Shown: in pieces, positions 1 to 8,092 of the stretch
How positions within the stretch are numbered: position 1 is the first letter of the stretch
Layout of the letters: each line of letters begins with the position of its first letter
NCBI GenBank assembly: GCA_937896505.1
Contig: CALBNP010000047.1
Span: forward strand, 1 to 22,960
Source of the DNA: an uncultured Bacteroidales bacterium
Lineage (GTDB): Bacteria; Bacteroidota; Bacteroidia; Bacteroidales; F082
Reading direction: 5' to 3'
Length of the DNA stretch: 22,960 bases
Position numbers and translations under genes: made by a program
Notes under the pieces: generated by a model
Databases searched by the model: none
Seen by the model: only the letters and a program-made list of their open reading frames with translations
Told to the model about the DNA's origin: nothing

Positions 1-158
1 TCATGTTCGGTAAGCACAAAGGCAAGCGCGTGGAGGATGTCTTCCGTCAGGAACCTCCTTATTATTCGTGGATTATGAATCAGGATTTTCCGCTTTACAC
101 GAAGAAGGTGGTGACGGCCATCAAGCTCCGCATGGGCGGAAAGAAGACGAAATTTTGA
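1..158 (+). CDS. 3'-5' exonuclease, DNA polymerase III epsilon-like (3' end only)
   Basis: The reading frame enters from the left edge (in-frame codons from base 3) and ends at TGA 156-158, giving about 51 C-terminal residues. The segment contains GKHKGKRVEDVF, then PPYYSWIMNQDFPLYTKKV, and a basic tail ending KKTKF. This is the characteristic end of Bacteroidota DnaQ-like exonucleases annotated as DNA polymerase III epsilon subunit: a GKHKG...YYSWM..DFP block after the exonuclease core. The catalytic Exo motifs (DEDDh) lie outside the window, so activity cannot be judged. In this family the enzyme proofreads DNA or trims 3' ends. The gene ends just before a palindromic repeat; no classical terminator with a U-tract is seen. 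The call rests on recalled family motifs. Confidence 0.75.
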   Translation, partial: MFGKHKGKRVEDVFRQEPPYYSWIMNQDFPLYTKKVVTAIKLRMGGKKTKF

Positions 159-173
159 AATGTTGACGTGAAA

Positions 174-262
174 CGTCATTGCGAGGAGGAACGACGAAGC
201 AATCTAGACGGGAGTTCTCTAACGCTTCATGCTTGGATTGCTTCGCTGCGCTCGCAATGACG
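174..262. repeat. REP/MITE-like intergenic palindrome
   Basis: Two imperfect inverted arms lie at 174-204 and 235-262. The outer 12 bp (CGTCATTGCGAG / CTCGCAATGACG) and the inner GAAGCAATC / GATTGCTTC pair perfectly, so the element could fold into one long hairpin with a loop of about 30 nt. The arm sequence resembles a short palindromic repeat that I recall being scattered in intergenic regions of many bacteria, where it is often mis-annotated as short proteins. No transposase is present, so any mobilisation would have to be in trans. It separates the exonuclease gene from the 412 gene. Confidence 0.65.
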
Positions 263-270
263 CAAAGCGG

Positions 271-289
271 CAGTCCGCCTAGCGGACAG
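271..289. repeat. Small perfect hairpin next to the palindrome
   Basis: GTCCGC (273-278), the loop CTA, and GCGGAC (282-287) form a 6-bp GC-rich stem directly after the REP-like element. It could stop transcription or be part of the repeat unit. There is no immediate U-tract (the T-rich run begins about 20 nt later), so a classical terminator is not supported. The rest of the 290-411 spacer is AT-rich; no exact TAnnTTTG box was found in it. Confidence 0.4.
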
Positions 290-411
290 TTGATTGATAG
301 CAAAATGTTTTTATTGTTTTTGTCTGTGCCAACGAGTATATAAATGCTCTGAAAAAATCTCCAATTCTATAAATTCTTGATAAAAATAAGAAGAATAAAA
401 AGATATATCTC

Positions 412-1023
412 ATGAAAATCATTTGTATAGGACGAAATTATCTGGCTCATATAGAGGAGCTTGACCGCGACTTGCCGACCAAGCCCTTGTTCTTCATGAA
501 GCCCGCTTCGGCATTGCTGTTGCCGCATAATCCTTTTTTCTACCCCGATTTCTCGAAGGAAATCCATTACGAGACGGAACTGGTGCTGCGCATCTGCAAA
601 CCTGGGCGTTCGATAGCCGAAAAGTTTGCACCTAATTATTATGACGCCATCTCGGTAGGCATCGATTTCACGGCCCGCGACTTGCAGCGCGAGTGCATCG
701 CCAAAGGCCATCCTTGGGAAATCGCCAAGTCGTTCGATAGCTCGGCTCCAATCGGTGAGTTCAAGAAAATCAGCGAGTTGAAGGATGTTCAAAACATTGA
801 GTTTGGCATGAAACTCAACGACGAATGGGTGCAGCAAGGCAATAGCCACGATATGATTTTCGACTTCAACCGTATCGTGTCATACGTGTCGCATTTCGTC
901 ACTTTGAAGGAAGGCGACTATATCTTCACGGGCACGCCGCGTGGAGTGGGCGAGGTGCATGTTGGCGACAAACTTGAGCTTTTCCTCGAAGGTGAATCCG
1001 TGTTTTGGTTTAGGGTTAAATAA
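412..1023 (+). CDS. Fumarylacetoacetate hydrolase (FAH) family protein
   Basis: A 203-residue protein matching the compact single-domain FAH fold (YcgM/FAHD1 type). Members hydrolyse acylpyruvates or decarboxylate oxaloacetate with a bound divalent metal. Visible features are the N-terminal IICIGRNYLAH block; metal ligands E54 and E56 in HYETELV with D84 in GIDFTARD; the segment WEIAKSFD with K105; and the C-terminal glycine-rich FTGTPRGVG loop. Length is normal for the family. The ATG at 412 follows an A-rich leader, and no alternative start is needed. The next gene starts 36 bp after the stop, so the two are probably co-transcribed. The exact substrate cannot be read from the sequence. There is no signal peptide, so it is cytoplasmic. 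Confidence 0.88.
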   Translation: MKIICIGRNYLAHIEELDRDLPTKPLFFMKPASALLLPHNPFFYPDFSKEIHYETELVLRICKPGRSIAEKFAPNYYDAISVGIDFTARDLQRECIAKGHPWEIAKSFDSSAPIGEFKKISELKDVQNIEFGMKLNDEWVQQGNSHDMIFDFNRIVSYVSHFVTLKEGDYIFTGTPRGVGEVHVGDKLELFLEGESVFWFRVK

Positions 1024-1059
1024 TTGATTGTTTTACAGATAATTAAAAGTTTTGATAGT

Positions 1060-4000
1060 ATGAAAAGATTCCTTGTCCTTGCCCTTTTGGTGGCATCGTT
1101 GAAACTCTCGGCACAACCGCTTTGGATGCGCGACAATGTGATTTCGCCCGATGGCGCAAAGATTGCCTTTGAATACAAGGGCGATATTTATGTGGTTGAT
1201 GCAAAAGGCGGTAAAGCCTTGCAAATCACGACAAATGCTTCATACGAGTGCAACCCGATTTGGTCGCCCGATGGCAAGACTTTGGCTTTTGTGAGCGACC
1301 GCAACGGCAATTATGATGTCTATCTGGCATCGGCTGAAGGTGGCGTGGCAAAACGCATTACGACCAACTCGGCCAACGAAACGCCATTGGCTTTTTCGCC
1401 TGACGGCAAGGAAATCTATTATTCGGCTCAGATTCAGAAATCGGCTGAAAATGTGCAGTTTGCATCGGGCTGGATTACCGAGCTTTATAAGGTCGGCGTT
1501 GAAGGTGGTCGCCCGGAACAGGTGGTTGCCGTGCCGGTTTGCAGCATGTCGTTTGACAAGGATGGTAAGTCGTTCCTGTATTATGATCGCAAAGGCAGCG
1601 AAAACATTTGGCGCAAGCATCATACTTCATCGGTGGCGCGCGATGTGGTCTATTACGATGCTGAAAAACAAACGCATACTATCATGACAACCAATGTCGG
1701 TGAAGACCGCGACCCGCGTTATCTGCCTGGTTATAAGGATGTCGTTTTCTTGAGCGAGCGCAACGGCGGCAGTTTCAATGTGTATAAGGCTCCGGCTGAT
1801 AATTTGGAAAACGTGCAGCAAATCACGGCTTTTGGGCAGCATCCGGTGCGTTTCCTGAGTGTGGCAGACAATGGTTTGCTTTGCTATGGCTATATGGGTG
1901 AAATTTACACGCAACAAATTGGAAGTCAGCCTAAAAAGGTGAATATTGAGATTGTGAATGACTTGGAACCTGAGCAGCTTGTGAAGGATAAGTTTGGCGG
2001 TGTGGGCGATGTTGATGTGAGTGCCGATGGCAAACTGATTGCCTTTACGCAAAGGGGTGAAGTCTTTGTTACGGGTGTCGATGAATACAGTACGACAAAG
2101 CAAATCACGCACACGACCCAACCTGAGCGTTGCCCTTCGTTTTCGCCCGATGGCCGCACGTTGGTCTATGCTTCCGAGCGCGACGGTTATTGGAACATCT
2201 ATCAGGCCACGATTTCCCGCAAGGAGGATTATAATTTCGTCTATTCCACTTTGATTGACGAAAAACCGCTTTTTGAAAAGGATGGCATTGACCGTACAAC
2301 GCCGTGCTATTCGCCTGACGGAAAGGAGATTGCGTTTGTGGAAAATAGAAACATTCTGAAAGTCTATAACATTGCCAGCAAGGAAGTCCGGCAGATAACG
2401 GATGGCACCCAGCATTATGATGCCGATGATTGGGGCATGGATTATGAGTGGTCGCCTGACGGACAGTGGTTTGTCGTAAAGCTGATTACCAATATGCACG
2501 ACCCGTATTCTGATGTCGGCATCGTCAAGGCTGATGGCTCCATGAAAATTTACAATATCACCAACGATGGCTATATTACGGGCAATGCGCATTGGGCTTT
2601 GGATGGCAATGCCGTGATTTTCTCTTCCGACCGCTACGGAATGCGCTCCCATGCTTCATGGGGCAGCCAGAACGATGCTTTTATTGCCTTCATGAATCAG
2701 GATGCTTACGACAAATTCCGTCTGAGCAAGGAGGAATATGCTTTGATGAAGGAAACCGAAAAGGGTAGTAAGGACGAGAAAAAAGATGATGCCAAGGAGG
2801 AAAAGAAAGGCGGAAAGAAGGGTGAAAAGAAAGAGGAAAAGGATTTGAAAACCATTGAAATAGATTTGGAACATCTAGAAGACCGTGTGCGCAGGCTGAC
2901 GCCGATGTCGTCGAGTCTTTCGGGCATTGCGCTTTCGAAGGATGGTGATAAACTTTACTTTATGTCGTCGTTTGAAAAGGGTTACGATTTGTGGGAACTG
3001 GATGTCCGTGAGCGTTCCATGAAGATTTTGAAGAAAATGGGACAAGGTGGTGGAAGTTTGAAATGGGACAAGAAATGCGAAAACCTGTTCCTGCTTTCGG
3101 GTGGCAATTTACAGACCGTTGACCCGAAGAGCGGCAAGTCGACTTCCATAAAATACGATGCGACGATGCAGTTGAATCTCGCCGAGGAAAGGGAATATAT
3201 GTTTAATCATGTGTTCCAGCAGATTGAAAGAGAGTTCTTTATGACGGACTGCCACGGTGTTGATACCAAGGCTTTGAAAGAAGCTTATCGTCCTTTCTTG
3301 GAACACATTAACAACAATGAGGATTTCTCTGAAATGTTGAGCGAGATTTTGGGTGAACTCAATGTGTCGCACACAGGTTCGGGTTATAGGCCTTCGCCAA
3401 AGAATCCTGATGCAACGGCTGAATTTGGCGTTCTGTTAGACCTTGATTATAAAGGCGATGGCTTGAGAATTGACGAGGTCGTCGAAGGCGGCCCTTTCGA
3501 CAAGAAAATCTCAAAAGTTGTCAATGGCTGCATCATTGAAGCCATTGACGGCGAGGATGTTAAGGCTGGAATGGATTATTTCCCGATGCTGAACAACAAG
3601 GCTGGAAAGCAGGTCTTGGTTGCCGTTTACAATCCTGAAACAGGTGAGCGTTGGACCGAAATCGTGAAGCCTATCAGCCATGGCGCGATGAATGAACTGC
3701 TTTACAACCGTTGGGTGAAACGCAACGAGGAAGCGGTTGACAAGTTGTCGAATGGTCGTTTGGGTTATGTGCATATCAAGAGCATGGGCGATGCCAGCTA
3801 CCGCGATGTGTATTCTCAGATTTTGGGCAAATACAATCTTCGTGATGGTATCGTGATTGACACGCGCTTCAATGGCGGTGGCCGTTTGCACGAAGACATT
3901 GAAATCTTGTTCAGTGGCGAAAAATATCTTGAGCAGGTCATTCGCGACAGCGTGGCTTGCATCATGCCGTCGCGCCGCTACAACAAGGCTTCCATCATGA

Positions 4001-4329
4001 TTATCGGTGAGGCCAATTACAGCAATGCGCACGGCACGCCTTGGGTCTATAAGCACAAAAACATGGGCAGTCTGGTCGGTATGCCGGTTCCTGGCACCAT
4101 GTCGAGCGTGAATTGGGAGACTTTGCAAGATCCGTCTTTGTATTTCGGTTTGCCGGTGGTGGGCTATCGTACAAAGGAAGGCAATTATTTGGAAAACACG
4201 CAATTGGAACCTGATGTTAAAGTCCGCAACACGCCCGAAAAGATGGCCGAAGGCATTGACGAGCAGCTTGAAGTCGCTGTGAAACAGTTGCTGAAAGAGT
4301 TGGAAAGTTTTGATTATTGGGGGAAATAA
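1060..4329 (+). CDS. Tricorn protease homologue (S41 family, PD40 beta-propeller and PDZ)
   Basis: A secreted peptidase of 1089 residues. ATG 1060 is preferred over TTG 1024 because it begins a clean signal peptide (MKRFLVLALLVASLKLSAQ). After it come repeated beta-propeller blades with ISPDG, WSPDGK, FSPDG and YSPDGK signatures (about residues 25-550). Next is a Lys/Glu-rich low-complexity linker (about 565-600), a second propeller-like region, a PDZ domain (about 788-870) and the C-terminal S41 catalytic domain. Probable catalytic residues by comparison with Thermoplasma tricorn (Ser745-His746, Ser965, Glu1023) are S770-H771 in NVSHTG, S988 in NYSNAHGTP and E1045 in LENTQLEPD. N989 replaces the Asp that follows the nucleophile in the archaeal enzyme. 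The family degrades peptides to oligopeptides. The signal peptide places it in the periplasm or envelope, unlike the cytosolic archaeal enzyme. Confidence 0.92.
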   Translation: MKRFLVLALLVASLKLSAQPLWMRDNVISPDGAKIAFEYKGDIYVVDAKGGKALQITTNASYECNPIWSPDGKTLAFVSDRNGNYDVYLASAEGGVAKRITTNSANETPLAFSPDGKEIYYSAQIQKSAENVQFASGWITELYKVGVEGGRPEQVVAVPVCSMSFDKDGKSFLYYDRKGSENIWRKHHTSSVARDVVYYDAEKQTHTIMTTNVGEDRDPRYLPGYKDVVFLSERNGGSFNVYKAPADNLENVQQITAFGQHPVRFLSVADNGLLCYGYMGEIYTQQIGSQPKKVNIEIVNDLEPEQLVKDKFGGVGDVDVSADGKLIAFTQRGEVFVTGVDEYSTTKQITHTTQPERCPSFSPDGRTLVYASERDGYWNIYQATISRKEDYNFVYSTLIDEKPLFEKDGIDRTTPCYSPDGKEIAFVENRNILKVYNIASKEVRQITDGTQHYDADDWGMDYEWSPDGQWFVVKLITNMHDPYSDVGIVKADGSMKIYNITNDGYITGNAHWALDGNAVIFSSDRYGMRSHASWGSQNDAFIAFMNQDAYDKFRLSKEEYALMKETEKGSKDEKKDDAKEEKKGGKKGEKKEEKDLKTIEIDLEHLEDRVRRLTPMSSSLSGIALSKDGDKLYFMSSFEKGYDLWELDVRERSMKILKKMGQGGGSLKWDKKCENLFLLSGGNLQTVDPKSGKSTSIKYDATMQLNLAEEREYMFNHVFQQIEREFFMTDCHGVDTKALKEAYRPFLEHINNNEDFSEMLSEILGELNVSHTGSGYRPSPKNPDATAEFGVLLDLDYKGDGLRIDEVVEGGPFDKKISKVVNGCIIEAIDGEDVKAGMDYFPMLNNKAGKQVLVAVYNPETGERWTEIVKPISHGAMNELLYNRWVKRNEEAVDKLSNGRLGYVHIKSMGDASYRDVYSQILGKYNLRDGIVIDTRFNGGGRLHEDIEILFSGEKYLEQVIRDSVACIMPSRRYNKASIMIIGEANYSNAHGTPWVYKHKNMGSLVGMPVPGTMSSVNWETLQDPSLYFGLPVVGYRTKEGNYLENTQLEPDVKVRNTPEKMAEGIDEQLEVAVKQLLKELESFDYWGK

Positions 4330-4387
4330 AACCCCAAATTGACAATTTTGGCTCAATTCTTGCGTTTCTTCTTGGAAAAGAAGAGCC

Positions 4388-5395
4388 ATGAAGAGAGCCA
4401 TTTTGTTTTTGTTGTTTTCGTTTGTGTGTATTGCTGCATTCGCTCATTCCGTTACGGAAGAGAACGGCAATTATCACATTGCACATTCGTGGAAATGCCA
4501 ATTTGTGAATCAATCTGTCGATTTGCAGTTAGATAAGCATTTGTATGATTATTATCGGAAAGATAGAAGCCATGTGATGTACAATTATATGACTTTTGTC
4601 CTTTCTGATTATGATAGAAACGTAATTTCCGATTTGGTTGATAGCCTGAAGGTTAGGTGCCTTAATCGTGATGATGCTATTGCCAAGGCGGCTTCGTTTG
4701 TCCAGTCTTTTCCTTATGCTACCGATATTCAGTCGAAAGGAGTGGATGATTATGCGAGATTTCCCGTTGAGACATTAGTCGATGGAACGGGAGATTGTGA
4801 GGACAAGACAATCTTGTTGGCGTCAATTTTCAACGAAATGGATGTCGATTTTGTGCTTATCTCGTTTGACGACCATGTTGCGGTTGGCGTCAACTGCGAT
4901 GTTGCCGGAACAAAAGAGGCATATCGTTATGAAGGTAAGTCGTATTATTACATTGAGACAACCGCCGATAATTGGGAGATTGGCGCTATTCCGGAAAAGT
5001 ATGAAGATAAAAACGCACAGATAATCCCAATCGGCAATGAACCTATGTTTGTCGTGGATTCCGTTGGTCTCAAATCAAATTCCTCGTTCGTTTTCGAGAA
5101 GGCAGAGTGTAATTTGACTCTGCGGCTGAGAAATATAGGTCCGCATAGCGCAACAGGATTGCGGCTTCATGTGGTTATGACAAGTGAAAGTTCCCGGAAG
5201 CAGAAAGCCCTTGTCGATGAAATCTTTACTTTGGATGATGTTCAGGAGGGTGTGGAAAGAGTTGACGAATTGAGTTTCAAGAGCTATATTCGTGAGAACT
5301 GCAGTTTGCTGCTGGAATTGACAGGCGACAATATCGCTGATTGGAATGAGAATATGAAACTCAATTATTACGTGAGGACTCCTTTCGGTAATTAG
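4388..5395 (+). CDS. Exported transglutaminase-like cysteine-protease-fold protein
   Basis: A 335-residue protein with a signal peptide (MKRAILFLLFSFVCIAAFA). The core (about residues 90-200) has transglutaminase-like superfamily features: DGTGDCEDKTILLASIFNE with Cys137, then FDDHVAVGVN with His163, then YYYIETT with Glu190 as a possible third residue. Residues about 225-330 look like a beta-sandwich of CARDB or adhesion type (LRLRNIGPHSATGLRLHV). Bacterial members act as peptidases, amidases or cross-linkers; the substrate is unknown here. It starts 58 bp after the tricorn stop with no recognisable promoter in the gap, so co-transcription with the protease is likely. Its stop is 13 bp from the stop of the convergent GH20 gene, and no terminator was recognised between them. 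Confidence 0.75.
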   Translation: MKRAILFLLFSFVCIAAFAHSVTEENGNYHIAHSWKCQFVNQSVDLQLDKHLYDYYRKDRSHVMYNYMTFVLSDYDRNVISDLVDSLKVRCLNRDDAIAKAASFVQSFPYATDIQSKGVDDYARFPVETLVDGTGDCEDKTILLASIFNEMDVDFVLISFDDHVAVGVNCDVAGTKEAYRYEGKSYYYIETTADNWEIGAIPEKYEDKNAQIIPIGNEPMFVVDSVGLKSNSSFVFEKAECNLTLRLRNIGPHSATGLRLHVVMTSESSRKQKALVDEIFTLDDVQEGVERVDELSFKSYIRENCSLLLELTGDNIADWNENMKLNYYVRTPFGN

Positions 5396-5408
5396 GTTCC
5401 GCTTGGTT

Positions 5409-8042
5409 TTATCTCACTTCGATCTCATCCATGAAAATCCACGAGTCGTAACCTGCTCCGGGCAGGCCTTCGGGAATCAGCCCTGGGTTCTTGATTACGA
5501 TTTTCAGGTATTGTGTCTGAAGCCCTGGCAAGTCGAACTTCTCTCTGAAGAAATTGCTTGCGCCTTCTGTTTGGGTCGTGATTTCGAAAGTCTTGTAAGG
5601 CTTGTAGTTTTTCCCGTTTGTTGAAGTGTAGATTTCTACTTCGTTAGGGCGCAGAATCCAATCGTGTTCGTTGACTAAGAAACCGATTTTGAGCTGGTTG
5701 ATGGTGTCAACGGTTTTCAGGTCGATTTCGATGTCGGCATCGATGCCGTAGAAGCCTTGCCAATGGCCGTCTTTGTAGTTGTCGCTGCCAAGGTTGCCAT
5801 CGAGCAGGGCATTGTCGCCACCGCCCGAATATTCAGGGCGGTAATCACCTGCCGGACTGTTCAGTTGCTTCAGTTTTCCCAAACCTTTATGGTAGAGTAG
5901 GTATTTCTCGCTGCCGATGGCGTTGCCAAGCGCATCAAAACAAGCGGCTTTGATGACGCACGATTGGTTGATGGCGATAGGCTCGACGAAGAGGTCGTCG
6001 TCTTTGTCAACGGTTTTCCCGTCAATGGTGAATCGGATTTCCTTGTCGTTATAAAGAGTCCGCAATTGCGCATTTGCCATGCCTTCCTCGTTGATTGAAG
6101 GTTCTATAAGAGGCATGTATTCAATGTTTTGCAATTCTTTTGCAATGTCGTCGTATTTCTTCATGTTTACGTCGAGCCAATAGTTGCGGTTTTCTTGTTG
6201 CCAAATCTTTGTGTATTCCACTTTGAGTTGGTGCAGCGATGCGATGAGTTGGTCGATTTGCTGTTTGCTTTCTTTGATGTTTTCCTCGCTCGGATTTTCG
6301 TAGGTGCGATAGAGTTGGCAGCGGGCGATGTTGCGTTTGATGCACCATTCCATGCGGTGAACGGCATAGATGGCATTGTCGAACGTGCTGGCATTCCACT
6401 TGGCCTGTTTCTGGGCTTCGCGAAGCGATTGCTCGATGTCGTTTGAGTCGTCAAAATATTGATGAAGCAAATCTTTGTAGAAGGTTTCGACTGAATCGCC
6501 CACTTGGCTGGGATAGAAGGGCAGCAAAGGTTCGCTCATCTCGGTGAAACGTCCGATGCCGTCGGTGAACGAAAGTTCCGATACCTTGAAGAGGCTCGTG
6601 GTGAGGTCGCCGGAATTGCAGCCAAAGAACTGGGCACTGAAGTTTTCGCTAGTTTGGCGCTGCTCGTCTTCGCTTTTTGTCGGGTTCCAACTCATTTCGG
6701 TTCCCAAGGCGAGGCCGTAAAGGGCGTTGTTGGTCAGCGATTCACCGAAGTCGTCCCAGCAGGTGTTCATCACGCCGATGGCTCCTTTGCGGTAGCCGTC
6801 GCGGCATAGGTTGGTGATGTTCTTGCTGAAAACGCGATAGTCGGGCCATGCACTTCCTGAAAGGCTGGTGCCTGGCGCTACCATGAAGGGATGGCCGCAA
6901 TCTACGTAAGGTTGCAAGAAATCGTCGAAACTGTCTAAATCTACGTAACTCCACGCAATCATGGTGATGTCGCTGTCGAGGTTGTCGAGAATTTCGGGAT
7001 GGCTGGCAGCGATGTCGCCCCACATCATGGTGCGTTTCCTGTTGTTCTTGACGATTTGGTTCACGCGGTTAATGTGCTTGTAATAGGCCGTTTCGGCGCC
7101 GATGGAATCGACGTAGGCTTTGGCACGGCCTTGTCCCAAGGCTTCGGTCTCGTCACAATTGATGTTGAAATACTGGCACTTGTAGGCTTTCGTCACTTCT
7201 TTCAGGTGTTCTTCCAAAAACTTGTAGGAATCTTCGTTGGCGGGATTCAGGTTCCATTTGGTGTCGGCAAGGTGCTCGTAGAATGGGTTGCAGAGAATTT
7301 CTTCAAAATGGGCGAAACATTGTTGGTTTCCAATGATTTGCATGTGGTATGGCTTGCAGAAATTCTCCAATTCCTTGATTTCTTCCGCTGTGAAGGCGTC
7401 GATGGGAGCAATGTCGGGGTGGCATTGGGTCTTGAAGGTGTGTTCGGTGTAGAGCGAGAAGAAGTTGACCTTGTATTCGGCCATTGTCGGGATGAGCCGC
7501 TTGAGGTAGTCCATCGAGACGATAGGGCCTCGGCTGATGTCGTCTTGCCAGCCGCGCCACTTGAAGTTGGGCCAGTCGGTGATGGTCATGCAGGGCAATT
7601 CTATTTTCCCGTTTTTGGCGTCGAGGCTGTGGTAACGGTAGAGTTGCTTGAGGCTTTGCGTGGCATAAAACAAGCCTGTCGAAGTGGTGGCTTCGAGGTG
7701 GATGTAGTTCTCGGTAATCACCATTTTGTAGGCTTGGTCCTTGTTTTCGGTTGCGTCAATGTGGTCGGTTTTTGTGATTTCAATGAAGCGCTTGTCCTTC
7801 AATGCGCCATGCGAGAAAGGCGATTTGTGAGGCGTGATGCCCTCCAAGTCTTTGCGTAGCAATTCTACGATTTGGTTGATTTCGGTGTCGGAAGCGTCGT
7901 AGGTCAATATGACATTGTTGTCCCAAGTAAATTCACCTTTTTGAAAATCAACTTGTTGTGGTGTGGGTAGGATGTGGGTGTTTTGTGATTGGCCGACTAT
8001 CCAAGCGAAGCAAAAGAATAAAAGGACAAGGTGTTTCTTCAT
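5409..8042 (-). CDS. GH20 beta-N-acetylhexosaminidase with C-terminal F5/8C (CBM32-like) domain
   Basis: An 877-residue secreted glycosidase that removes terminal beta-GlcNAc or GalNAc from glycans. The ATG at 8042 begins a signal peptide (MKKHLVLLFFCFAWIVGQSQ). An in-frame ATG 10 codons upstream (8072) is rejected because the likely promoter -7 box lies between the two. Residues about 22-150 are the GH20 N-terminal alpha/beta domain (ILPTPQQVDFQKGEF; ATTSTGLFYATQSLKQL). The TIM barrel follows, with FKWRGWQDDISRGP and the catalytic Asp297-Glu298 pair in NINCDETEALG. A helical region (about 500-640) leads to a discoidin-like domain (about 735-877: SGGGDNALLDG ... LKIVIKNPG ... MDEIEVR), probably sugar-binding. 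It belongs functionally with the GH33 sialidase at 17166. Confidence 0.93.
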   Translation of the reverse strand: MKKHLVLLFFCFAWIVGQSQNTHILPTPQQVDFQKGEFTWDNNVILTYDASDTEINQIVELLRKDLEGITPHKSPFSHGALKDKRFIEITKTDHIDATENKDQAYKMVITENYIHLEATTSTGLFYATQSLKQLYRYHSLDAKNGKIELPCMTITDWPNFKWRGWQDDISRGPIVSMDYLKRLIPTMAEYKVNFFSLYTEHTFKTQCHPDIAPIDAFTAEEIKELENFCKPYHMQIIGNQQCFAHFEEILCNPFYEHLADTKWNLNPANEDSYKFLEEHLKEVTKAYKCQYFNINCDETEALGQGRAKAYVDSIGAETAYYKHINRVNQIVKNNRKRTMMWGDIAASHPEILDNLDSDITMIAWSYVDLDSFDDFLQPYVDCGHPFMVAPGTSLSGSAWPDYRVFSKNITNLCRDGYRKGAIGVMNTCWDDFGESLTNNALYGLALGTEMSWNPTKSEDEQRQTSENFSAQFFGCNSGDLTTSLFKVSELSFTDGIGRFTEMSEPLLPFYPSQVGDSVETFYKDLLHQYFDDSNDIEQSLREAQKQAKWNASTFDNAIYAVHRMEWCIKRNIARCQLYRTYENPSEENIKESKQQIDQLIASLHQLKVEYTKIWQQENRNYWLDVNMKKYDDIAKELQNIEYMPLIEPSINEEGMANAQLRTLYNDKEIRFTIDGKTVDKDDDLFVEPIAINQSCVIKAACFDALGNAIGSEKYLLYHKGLGKLKQLNSPAGDYRPEYSGGGDNALLDGNLGSDNYKDGHWQGFYGIDADIEIDLKTVDTINQLKIGFLVNEHDWILRPNEVEIYTSTNGKNYKPYKTFEITTQTEGASNFFREKFDLPGLQTQYLKIVIKNPGLIPEGLPGAGYDSWIFMDEIEVR

Positions 8043-8059
8043 TTTTCCGTAATTTTTCG

Positions 8060-8092
8060 CAAAGGTAAGCAATTTTACAGATTTAGTTTCAA
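8060..8092 (-). promoter_or_regulatory. Bacteroidota-type promoter for the GH20 gene
   Basis: Read on the minus strand, TACCTTTG (8067-8060) matches the -7 consensus TAnnTTTG exactly. A TTG (8092-8090) lies 22 nt upstream, a plausible -33 element. The -33 part lies inside the last codons of the XRE-S24 regulator gene. Transcription would start near 8053, giving a leader of about 10 nt before ATG 8042. This decides the start codon and shows that the GH20 gene need not depend on readthrough from the regulator. Confidence 0.6.

Noticed and set aside
121..303. 60-codon minus-strand open frame over the palindrome (motifs CVIASAAKQS and RLDCFVVPPRND)
   Set aside because: It is the conceptual translation of the inverted repeat; this peptide pattern is a known artefact of that repeat type and not a gene.
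1627..2652. 341-codon minus-strand open frame opposite the tricorn gene
   Set aside because: It lies wholly inside the beta-propeller coding region, has no family features, and is a codon-usage shadow.
3511..4401. 296-codon minus-strand open frame opposite the tricorn 3' end
   Set aside because: Antisense to the S41 catalytic domain; composition is typical of a shadow frame.
5396..5408. A bidirectional terminator in the 13-bp convergent gap
   Set aside because: No stem with a U-tract could be found there or in the adjoining gene ends.
6999..7859. 286-codon plus-strand open frame opposite the GH20 gene
   Set aside because: It overlaps the catalytic DE pair coding region of a well-supported gene and is Val/Gly/Phe-rich without motifs.
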